From: a bacterium
GTDB lineage: Bacteria > Vulcanimicrobiota > Vulcanimicrobiia > Vulcanimicrobiales > Vulcanimicrobiaceae
Direction: 5' to 3'
Assembly: GCA_021807065.1 (NCBI GenBank)
Contig: JAKAPO010000143.1
Coordinates: forward strand, 1-6,478
DNA length: 6,478 nucleotides
A program made the position numbers and the translations under genes. The notes beneath the pieces were generated by a model, which was given only the letters and a program-made list of their open reading frames with translations, had not been told where the DNA came from and ran no database searches. Shown in pieces: positions 1 to 5,399 of this stretch (the first letter of the stretch is position 1; every line of letters begins with the position of its first letter).

Positions 1-265
1 GTCTTGGGCCGAGAGCTGGCCTCGGTGTCGGCGTCGGCGCTGCGGTCGGCGTGGGTTTTGGGCTGGGACTTGCCGTCGGTGTCGGCGTCGGCGCTGCGGT
101 CGGCGTGGGTTTTGGGCTGGGACTTGCCGTCGGTGTCGGCGTCGACGTTGCGGTCGGCGTAGGTTTTGGGCTGGGACTTGCCGTCGGTGTCGGCGTCGAC
201 GTTGCGGTCGGCGTGGGTTTTGGGCTAGGATTTGCCGTTGCGGTAGGCGTCGGTGTCGGCAGCGG
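1..265 (-). repeat. 54-bp in-frame tandem repeat array (18-residue P/T/S/K linker unit)
   Basis: The plus-strand motif GTGGGTTTTGGGCTGGGA, or a one-base variant of it, recurs at 51, 105, 159 and 213, exactly 54 bp apart. A more degenerate copy occupies 1-50, and the copy starting at 213 decays after about 240. Because 54 is a multiple of 3, each copy adds 18 residues to the minus-strand lipoprotein without breaking frame. The unit has the pattern TPTPTASPSPKPTPTA plus two variable residues. Two unit types alternate in blocks. The two nearer the globular domain encode Thr-Ser (GTCGACGTT on plus) and the two distal ones encode Ala-Pro (GTCGGCGCT). This suggests that whole units duplicated recently. 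Each unit carries a single Lys, so a positive charge recurs every 18 residues. Confidence 0.9.
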
Positions 266-868
266 TGTGCCGTTTTCGACGATCGCAAAGACATACGCGA
301 CGTTTGCCGCGAGCGTAATCGGCGGCGCCAGCGTTTGCGAAGGTAGCGTGATGCTGGTTCCGCTCGCCTGGAGCGGTCCGGCGACGACCTCCCAGCCGAG
401 TTGGCTCTGCGTCGGGTCGTAGAAAACAAGGTAGGCGTCGCCCGAGAGCGCGCCGGCCGGGAACGAGAATGTGAACGCCGGTGTCGAGCTGAACGTGAGC
501 GGACTACCGACTGTTACAACGAGGTAGACGAGCGGTGTCACGGTTGCGCCCAGGTTGCTTGGCCGGCGGACGTTCGTCGACTGAGGGATGGGCGCACCGC
601 TCGAAATCACCGCTTCCAGCGTGAGCGTCGCCGTGCCCGAACCCGAGGTCGCGGCTGGGAAGTTCACACTGCCTGCCGCGCCCGAGCTGATCCCGGTGAA
701 GGTCGCCGTTTGCGGTGCCGACCCTAGAGTAACGTTCGTTGTTTGGGTCGCTGGGAGGTTCGGCGTGGGCGATGGCGCCGGTAACCCTGTGCCGCCTGCG
801 CTGCACGCAGCCAGAAGCGTGCCGCAAAAAACAACAATGGCCGTAGTGCGATAAAGAATCGTGGGCAT
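1..868 (-). CDS. Secreted lipoprotein with Pro/Thr/Ser-rich repeat linker, C-terminus outside window
   Basis: Reading the minus strand from the ATG at 868 gives 289 codons, open to the left edge. Residues 1-22 form a lipoprotein signal peptide: Arg7, a hydrophobic stretch at 10-20, then the lipobox Leu19-Ala20-Ala21-Cys22. Cys22 is the likely lipidated residue, so the protein should be anchored at the cell surface or in the periplasm. A short Pro/Thr/Ser tether follows. Residues about 40-198 form a domain rich in Thr, Ser, Val and Phe with alternating beta-strand character (for example VYLVVTV and AYLVFYDPTQ). From residue 202 the chain is a Pro/Thr/Ser/Ala/Lys linker built on an 18-residue repeat; whatever follows it is not visible. 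The start is chosen for the signal peptide. A GGGAGAGG Shine-Dalgarno-like run lies 13 nt upstream, slightly far. The gene follows the regulator on the same strand after 206 bp and has its own promoter candidate. I recall similar Ig-like lipoproteins in Eremiobacterota; the molecular function is unknown. Confidence 0.85.
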   Translation of the reverse strand, partial: MPTILYRTTAIVVFCGTLLAACSAGGTGLPAPSPTPNLPATQTTNVTLGSAPQTATFTGISSGAAGSVNFPAATSGSGTATLTLEAVISSGAPIPQSTNVRRPSNLGATVTPLVYLVVTVGSPLTFSSTPAFTFSFPAGALSGDAYLVFYDPTQSQLGWEVVAGPLQASGTSITLPSQTLAPPITLAANVAYVFAIVENGTPLPTPTPTATANPSPKPTPTATSTPTPTASPSPKPTPTATSTPTPTASPSPKPTPTAAPTPTPTASPSPKPTPTAAPTPTPRPALGPR

Positions 869-1003
869 TGTTGGGTCCCATCCTCTCCCGTGAAAGTCGC
901 TGCGAACAATGCGTCGCCCATTCAGGGTAGCAGGCAAGCGTCCGATTACCGTCCGGGATACTTCGACGATGCGCGACCGGCACCGGAACGGCGTCAGCGG
1001 TCT

Positions 1004-1020
1004 CGATCGGGAACGATCGG
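1004..1020. promoter_or_regulatory. Possible operator: two CGATCGG direct repeats
   Basis: CGATCGG occurs at 1004-1010 and again at 1014-1020, a 10-bp period, overlapping the transcription start predicted from the adjacent promoter. Regulators of the SARP/BTAD class are known to bind heptameric direct repeats with a period near one helical turn (typically 11 bp). The spacing is therefore suggestive given the neighbouring BTAD regulator. Against this, the core CGATCG is common throughout this window, so the pair may reflect base composition. Confidence 0.25.
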
Positions 1021-1024
1021 GGGG

Positions 1025-1055
1025 ATTGTAGCACCTTGCGAGAGCAGTCCGTCAA
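1025..1055 (-). promoter_or_regulatory. Candidate sigma-70 promoter for the lipoprotein gene
   Basis: On the minus strand, TTGACG (1055-1050) matches the -35 consensus at 5 of 6 positions. TACAAT (1030-1025) matches the -10 consensus at 5 of 6 and is preceded by TGC, giving an extended -10 (TGCTACAAT). The spacer is 19 bp, longer than ideal, which the extended -10 can partly offset. Transcription would start near 1018, leaving a leader of about 150 nt before the lipoprotein ATG at 868. The site begins only about 20 bp beyond the regulator stop codon, so the lipoprotein gene need not depend on read-through. Confidence 0.5.
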
Positions 1056-1058
1056 AGC

Positions 1059-1075
1059 GCTCGGGTTTGCCGAGC
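1059..1075 (-). terminator. Weak hairpin at the regulator stop codon
   Basis: On the minus strand, GCTCGG (1075-1070) pairs perfectly with CCGAGC (1064-1059) across the 5-nt loop CAAAC. It begins at the last base of the regulator stop codon. No U-tract follows (the next bases are GCTTTGACGG, which include the candidate -35 box), so this is at best a weak intrinsic terminator or an mRNA 3' end structure. Confidence 0.25.
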
Positions 1076-4002
1076 TAGGGGGGCAGCCGCTCTGCCGCCT
1101 GCCGAGCGGCGCGAGCAATTTGGTTTATGGTCAATGACTTTCCGTACGCCCATGCGACGTCGAATTGACGCGCGCCGAGCAGCGCCTTTACCTTGTCCGT
1201 CGTTTCGCAGAAGAAAACGCGGTTTTCTTCTTGTAGGCTGAGGTGTTTGGTTTCTCGCAAAGTCCAGGCTTTGGCGAAGGCCCGAGCCGCTTCGAGGTGA
1301 TCGCCGGCGCGATACGATGCGAGCGCGTAGCCGAACAGCGAGAGCATCGTGAAAATCGGATGCTCGACCTGCGAAAGGATCTGCAGGGCTCGTGCGCTGA
1401 GGGCGATTGCCTGCCGCTGATCGCCCATCATAGAAAGGAGGTTCGACAACGTCTGCAATCCGTCCGCGAGACGAGCCTGTTCGCCAAGTCGTTCGTACGC
1501 AGCGACGCACTCCTTACCGTAGTTGATACCTCGATCGTATCTCCCTAACATCTCGCAACAGAGCGTGAGAGAGCGTAGCGCATAGGCGATGCCGCGCTGG
1601 TTGCCGGTAGCGCGGAACGCCTCCAAGACCCGCTCGAATAGTCCCAATGCCTTTTCATATTGGTTGGTACTTTGGGCAACTGCGCCCAAATTTGCAAGCG
1701 TCTCGGCGGCGGCGCGTGCGTCGCCTTTACGCTCTTGCATCTCCAGGCACATTTCATAAAGGTTGCCGGCTTGCGCCGGATCTCCGTGGTTGAATTCGAG
1801 GATCGCAAGTGCATTGAGTACCTCGGTCTCCTGCGCCTCGATGTTGCCGGCGCGGCACTGCTGAAGCGCAAGTTCGAAGTATGTCTTGGCTGCTTCCGCA
1901 TCAGCTTTTTCCTTTTCGAACATTCCTGCGGCTTGGAAAGCGCGCGCGCGAAGTTCAACGGGTTCATTTTCGAATACCGGCGAATCCAGGAGTTTGTGCA
2001 GGACCGCCTGCGCTTCATCGAACGCCCAGCGAAAAATCCAATAACGCCAAAGTGATGTAATGAGTCGAAGAGCAATGGAACAATCAGCGTGCGCACTCCA
2101 CCGCAGCGCCGCCGCAAAGTTATTTGCATCAAGGTCGCAGCGTAGGAAGGCTTCCATCTCTCGCTCGCTTGCGAACTCCGCTGCATAGCGTTGAGCGAGT
2201 TCTGAATAGTGCATGGCGTGCAATGCTTGCGCGATTTCCGAATTTGCGGATTCTCGCCGACGCTCGGCTGCGAAGGCTCGAACGGTCTCAAGCAAGGCAA
2301 AGCGGGGCTCGCTCCCTGCGAAGCGTGTCTGCACCAGCGAACTTTCCACAAGTTCTGAGAAGGCCGGCAGCGCGTCAACAAGGATATCTCCGCACACACT
2401 CTGCACGGCTTCCATCGTGAAACTTCCCGCAAATAATGAGAGTCGCGCGAACACCTGCTGCTCGGGACGAGAGAGAAGCGCATAGCTCCATTGTAGCGAC
2501 GCTTCGACTGTCGAATGCCGTGTCGTCGTATGGTGCGCAGCTGGGCTGCGCGTTGCAAATGCCGTCGGCCTGTCGGCGAGCCGCTTGAGAATACCTTCCA
2601 GAGTGAGGAGGTTAGCTCGGGCGGCAACCAGCTCGATCGCCAGCGGCAGACCGTCGATGCGCGCAAGAATGTCACCCACGTTCCGCGCATTCTCCGCCGT
2701 AAGCCGAAGCCACGGGGCGACGGTTGCGGCCCGATCCAAGAACAGGCGAGCGGCTGGGTATCGCATTACCTCTTCGGCGATGTGATGCGTCGCTTCCGGC
2801 GGAACTGGCAGCGGCTGGAGATGCAACACCGATTCCTCGCTCACCTCAAGGCGATGACGACTCGTCGCGAGCACGTTGGCTTCGCTGCCCGCGACGAGCG
2901 CTGCGGCGAACTCGCCTGCGTCGCCACAAACGTGCTCGCAGTTGTCAAGCACCAGCAACGTCGGCTTTGTACCCAACGCATGCAATATCGCAGACATTGA
3001 TGATGCGGCAGGGGTGAGATTTCTCTGCAGTACCTGCGCGACGCCGCGCTCGATGTCCTCGCGGCTGGAAGAGCGCGCGAGATCGACGAACCAGACGCCG
3101 CCCGGGAAACGCCCTAATTGGTTGAACGCGCTCCGGCGCGCCAGCCTTGTCTTGCCTACTCCGGCGGGACCGATAATTGTCACGAGGCGGTGGTCGTTAA
3201 GACGCGTACCGATTTCTTCTAGCTCCGCTTCACGGCCGATAAACGAGCTCATCTCTCCGGTCAGATTGTGCTGGGTCGAGCTTGCGTCGGAGGCATAGAG
3301 GATTTCCTGGAAGAGCTTTGTCGTCTCGCGTTCGGGTTCGACGCCGAGTTCGGTCTGCATGCGCGCCGCGAGGATGTTGAATTCGCGTAACGCCCCGGCG
3401 CGATCGCTGGTTTCCCTGCACAGCGACATCATGGCGCGGACGTGTCTTTCGTCGAGCGGGTCGGCGGCGATGAGTCGATCAAAATAGATCCGAGCCTCGG
3501 CGTACCGGCCGGTTTTATAGGACGCGTATGCTAAGTTCGTCAGCATCGCGACATACCGCTCGTCGAGGGCTTGACGCTCCGCATCCAGCGCGTCGTCGTG
3601 AACGCCCATGCAGAGGTCCCCGTGGCGAAGCGCCACCGCTCTTGCGAATGTCCGCGGATCCGAGGAGAGGCGCAAGAAGTCGACGACATCGCAGGCGAGT
3701 TGCTCGCCGTTCCAGCAGGCGCTGTTCTTGGTCAGAACGAGAGCATTCGCCGGCAGAGCCTTGACGAGCAGGTGTAGGTGGCGGCGAAGGTTCGCTCGGG
3801 CTTCGTCGTCAGTTTTCTCAGGCCAAAGAATCTCTGCGAGCCGTGAGCGCAGCTGAGGAGTTCCGAAGTGGGCGACCAAAATGGCGAGCAGCGCGACCGC
3901 CTTCGCCGGAACGGCAAGGTGCGTCGTCATTTCACCGCTGCAAAGCGCCGGCGTACTGAAGAGTTGGAGGCGAAACCGCGTTGACTCGTCGGATGCAACC
4001 AT
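1075..4002 (-). CDS. AfsR/SARP-like transcriptional regulator: winged helix, BTAD, STAND NTPase, TPR
   Basis: This 975-residue cytoplasmic protein has the layout of large AfsR-type regulators. Residues about 10-110 form an OmpR-like winged-helix DNA-binding domain; LAEILWP (55-61) followed by EARANLRRHLHLL (67-79) is typical. Residues about 115-237 match the bacterial transcriptional activation domain, ending in the characteristic TELGVEPERET. The STAND/NB-ARC-type NTPase follows: FIGREAEL (254-261), Walker A GPAGVGKT (278-285), Walker B LLVLDN (349-354), ATSR (379-382) and GLPLAIEL (451-458). Residues about 500-640 form a winged-helix relay and linker, and about 680-915 are helical TPR repeats (for example QYEKALGLFERVLEAF). 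Such proteins usually hold NTP until a signal bound through the C-terminal repeats releases the DNA-binding half. All key nucleotide-binding residues are present, so the gene looks intact. The ATG at 4002 directly precedes the first domain; its Shine-Dalgarno sequence is weak. Its targets are unknown; the downstream lipoprotein gene is one candidate. Confidence 0.93.
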   Translation of the reverse strand: MVASDESTRFRLQLFSTPALCSGEMTTHLAVPAKAVALLAILVAHFGTPQLRSRLAEILWPEKTDDEARANLRRHLHLLVKALPANALVLTKNSACWNGEQLACDVVDFLRLSSDPRTFARAVALRHGDLCMGVHDDALDAERQALDERYVAMLTNLAYASYKTGRYAEARIYFDRLIAADPLDERHVRAMMSLCRETSDRAGALREFNILAARMQTELGVEPERETTKLFQEILYASDASSTQHNLTGEMSSFIGREAELEEIGTRLNDHRLVTIIGPAGVGKTRLARRSAFNQLGRFPGGVWFVDLARSSSREDIERGVAQVLQRNLTPAASSMSAILHALGTKPTLLVLDNCEHVCGDAGEFAAALVAGSEANVLATSRHRLEVSEESVLHLQPLPVPPEATHHIAEEVMRYPAARLFLDRAATVAPWLRLTAENARNVGDILARIDGLPLAIELVAARANLLTLEGILKRLADRPTAFATRSPAAHHTTTRHSTVEASLQWSYALLSRPEQQVFARLSLFAGSFTMEAVQSVCGDILVDALPAFSELVESSLVQTRFAGSEPRFALLETVRAFAAERRRESANSEIAQALHAMHYSELAQRYAAEFASEREMEAFLRCDLDANNFAAALRWSAHADCSIALRLITSLWRYWIFRWAFDEAQAVLHKLLDSPVFENEPVELRARAFQAAGMFEKEKADAEAAKTYFELALQQCRAGNIEAQETEVLNALAILEFNHGDPAQAGNLYEMCLEMQERKGDARAAAETLANLGAVAQSTNQYEKALGLFERVLEAFRATGNQRGIAYALRSLTLCCEMLGRYDRGINYGKECVAAYERLGEQARLADGLQTLSNLLSMMGDQRQAIALSARALQILSQVEHPIFTMLSLFGYALASYRAGDHLEAARAFAKAWTLRETKHLSLQEENRVFFCETTDKVKALLGARQFDVAWAYGKSLTINQIARAARQAAERLPP

Positions 4003-4053
4003 CTATCCGATACTTAGCGATAGAGCCGTCACGCTTCCTCGTTTCCGTCCCTT

Positions 4054-4077
4054 GCGGGAGCAAAATAATCCTCCCGC
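4054..4077. promoter_or_regulatory. Perfect 7-bp inverted repeat upstream of the regulator
   Basis: GCGGGAG (4054-4060) and CTCCCGC (4071-4077) are exact inverted repeats around an AT-rich 10-nt centre (CAAAATAATC). It lies 52-75 bp upstream of the regulator ATG. This could be an operator, possibly for autoregulation, or a hairpin in the regulator leader mRNA. The plus strand lacks a T-tract after the stem, so it is a poor terminator. I found no confident -35/-10 pair for the regulator between 4003 and 4261. Apart from this hairpin I see nothing certain in that stretch. Confidence 0.35.
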
Positions 4078-4261
4078 CTCTGGAAGACTCGCGAGCCTGC
4101 CGCGCCCTTACGAGAGCACGAGGAACCCCGGTTGCGATCGTGTAGTAATCTCCATGTTCTGATAATGAAATGGTCCCGCGAGAAACGATAGAACAATACG
4201 CAAAGTCTCTGATATCGGCAGGGGGCATACGCCCAGTGATAGGAGCAAGAATTCCTAAGGC

Positions 4262-4375
4262 GTCCTCGCCGGCTCCGCGGAGAGCGCATCAGCGCACCGC
4301 CCCGATCTCAAGGATCACCACGCAAAGATCGGTCGACAGGTGTTGGAGATCGATTTCTTGGAATAGGTGCTCGGG
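4262..4375 (+). mobile_element. Left part of IS3-family remnant (OrfA C-terminal fragment)
   Basis: In the frame of 4319, the translation LKDHHAKIGRQVLEIDFLE matches the conserved C-terminal leucine-zipper-like segment of IS3-family OrfA (usual form LHAKIGxLxxENDFLxxALG). The reading frame is open only from 4259, after a TAA at 4256-4258. The N-terminal helix-turn-helix part of OrfA is absent or unrecognisable. It is joined almost directly to OrfB-like sequence, so the normal OrfA/OrfB overlap has been deleted. Confidence 0.6.
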
Positions 4376-4973
4376 CGTATCGACAAGCCGATCGGGCGGC
4401 AATATGCGCTGGTCGAGCTTGCGCCGTCGGCGTAGTACGATCCCCCATTTCCGTCTTCGAGGCGGACGTGCAGATGGTGGCGCGGATCGGTCGATTGCAT
4501 TTGGAAATGCCGTTTCCCGGCTTGCGAATGACCCGCGATACGTTGCGCCTGGATAAATTTCGCATCGGTTGTGAGCACATCGCGACGCTGATGCGCAAGA
4601 TGGGACTCGGAGCGCTCCATCGCAAGGTCAATGTGAGTAAAAAGCATCCGCGGCGTCACGTCTACCGGTACTTACTACACAACTTGAATATCGAGCGCGC
4701 GAACCATGTGTGGTACACCGATATCTCCCACCTCCCGATTCGCTGCGAATTGTTCTATCTCGCGGTAATCCTCGACTGGGCGACGCGCTGCGTTCTCGCC
4801 CGGCGTCCTTCGATTACCTTGGCGACCGCTTTATGCCTCAAGGCACTATAAGAGGCCTCAGCATAGACGCCCGCGGCCAGGGGCGAGAAAACATGGTCGT
4901 CGAGTGCTTCCGGCGATCGATCGAGTCCGATCGAGCATAAAAAGAAGTCTATCGGCACGCCGACGTCGATGGC
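4262..4973 (+). pseudogene. Degraded IS3-family transposase (OrfA end plus OrfB), internally deleted
   Basis: Fragments of IS3-family OrfA and OrfB appear in order but in changing frames. Around 4319-4375 the translation HAKIGRQVLEIDFLE, a stop (TAG 4364-4366), then VLGRID resembles the OrfA C-terminus. RQYALVELAPSA (4397-4432) and a TAG at 4433 match the OrfB N-terminus. A frame change near 4445-4455 leads into VFEADVQMVARIGRLHLEMP, and the frame stays open to TAA at 4849. That stretch covers the HTH_21-like region (LMRKMGLGALHRK) and the start of the rve integrase core (NHVWYTDISHL, catalytic Asp; VILDWATR). A third frame from 4851 gives GLSIDARGQGRENMVVECFRRS, containing the catalytic Glu codon (4902-4904). 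After a TAA (4938-4940) come KEVYRHAD and a TGA at 4974. About 35 residues between these blocks, including the second catalytic Asp (the usual TDQGSQF segment), are missing, and the C-terminal RRPHSSL part is absent. It cannot encode an active enzyme. I could not identify terminal inverted repeats or target-site duplications. Confidence 0.85.
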
Positions 4974-5199
4974 TGAAGACGAGGGGAAGAGAAATCCAGA
5001 CGAACGGGCTCGGGCGGCGCGCATGGGCGAGGTGGCGGAGGAGCAGGCGTTTAAAAAAGAACGGGATAGGTTGCGAGGGGAGCCCCAAGGATGCTTGACG
5101 AGCGGGAACTTTTATCGGGAGTGCTCCACGAAGTTCCGGTCGATATGGCCGAAGCATTCGCAGCGCAGAGCGACGTCGTGCCGCTCTGGAACGGGCTAA
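4969..5199 (+). CDS. Doubtful small charged ORF overlapping the YdeI-like gene
   Basis: An ATG at 4969 opens a 76-residue frame. Its first 40 or so residues are highly charged and helix-prone (MAEDEGKRNPDERARAARMG, then VAEEQAFKKERDRL), which reads like genuine protein. Beyond 5091 the frame overlaps the YdeI-like gene in another frame, and its sequence there (Cys, Trp, Ser, Arg mix) looks like a shadow. The ATG lies within the last recognisable codons of the IS remnant and has no clear Shine-Dalgarno sequence. It may be a gene whose 3' end was lost by a frameshift, a displaced upstream exon-like fragment of an older reading frame, or chance. I do not recognise a family. Confidence 0.25.
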   Translation: MAEDEGKRNPDERARAARMGEVAEEQAFKKERDRLRGEPQGCLTSGNFYRECSTKFRSIWPKHSQRRATSCRSGTG

Positions 5200-5399
5200 C
5201 GCCGATCCAACGAAACGAGTGGATCTGTTGGACGACGAGCGTGAAAAAACCGGAGACGCGCGTCGCACATATCGGTCGCGCGATCGCAGATTTGCGCGCG
5301 GGTAAGCGACAACCATGCTGTTGGCCGGGGTGCCCTCACCGCCGGCCTAACGCGAAGAAGTGGTTTCGAGAGGAATCGAAAGCGAGGAGACGCCCTTAA
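5091..5399 (+). CDS. Small YdeI/OmpD-associated family protein
   Basis: This 102-residue cytoplasmic protein has no signal peptide or membrane segment. Its central part matches the OmdA/YdeI helical domain (PF13376-like). VPVDMAEAFAAQ (16-27) corresponds to the usual VPADLxxAL start. LTPIQRNEWICWTTSVKKPETR (36-57) is the family hallmark, followed by HIGRAIADLRAGKR (60-73). It then continues as QPCCWPGCPHR (74-84), a Cys-Cys-x3-Cys-x-His cluster seen in the stand-alone form and possibly metal-binding, and ends in a basic tail. Members are annotated as bacteriocin-protection or OmpD-associated proteins from enteric work, but the biochemical role is unsettled. The ATG at 5091 is well supported: AGGGGAG ends 8 nt before it. 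The gene starts about 115 bp after the IS remnant, converges on the phosphoesterase gene and overlaps it by 4 bp. Confidence 0.85.
   Translation: MLDERELLSGVLHEVPVDMAEAFAAQSDVVPLWNGLTPIQRNEWICWTTSVKKPETRVAHIGRAIADLRAGKRQPCCWPGCPHRRPNAKKWFREESKARRRP
5396..5399. other. TTAA shared stop codons of two convergent genes
   Basis: The plus-strand YdeI-like gene ends with TAA at 5397-5399, and the minus-strand phosphoesterase ends with TAA at 5398-5396. The two stops are read from the same 4-bp palindrome. There is no intergenic space, so any terminator for either gene must lie inside the coding sequence of the other. I see no strong GC hairpin with a T-tract within about 60 bp on either side. Confidence 0.9.

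Noticed and set aside
1..265. CRISPR-like or DNA-level repeat array
   Set aside because: Units are contiguous with no unique spacers and stay in frame with the lipoprotein, so they are a coding minisatellite.
51..422. Plus-strand open frame encoding a Gly/Val-repeat protein
   Set aside because: It is the complement of the Pro/Thr/Ser repeat linker of the minus-strand lipoprotein, which has a clear signal peptide and lipobox. The Gly/Val pattern is only the antisense reading of the same 54-bp units.
504..1118. Minus-strand 204-codon frame over the lipoprotein region
   Set aside because: It overlaps the lipoprotein gene in another frame, starts inside the regulator end, and is Arg/His/Pro-rich without recognisable motifs, as shadows of GC-rich genes are.
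1545..2690. Minus-strand 381-codon frame inside the regulator gene
   Set aside because: It lies wholly within the regulator, whose domain motifs are continuous in the other frame. Its composition (Arg, Ser, Cys, Trp rich) is that of a shadow.
2515..3000. Long plus-strand frames opposite the regulator
   Set aside because: They are antisense to the NTPase domain, with no domain motifs and no ribosome-binding site that decides a start.
3932..4228. Minus-strand 98-codon frame overlapping the regulator start
   Set aside because: It overlaps the first 70 bases of the regulator in another frame and shows no recognisable motif.
4170..4556. Plus-strand 128-codon frame beginning in the gap upstream of the IS remnant
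   Set aside because: It crosses into the IS remnant in a frame that does not match the transposase. Its first codons end often in A or T, unlike the real genes here, and no clear Shine-Dalgarno sequence precedes the ATG.
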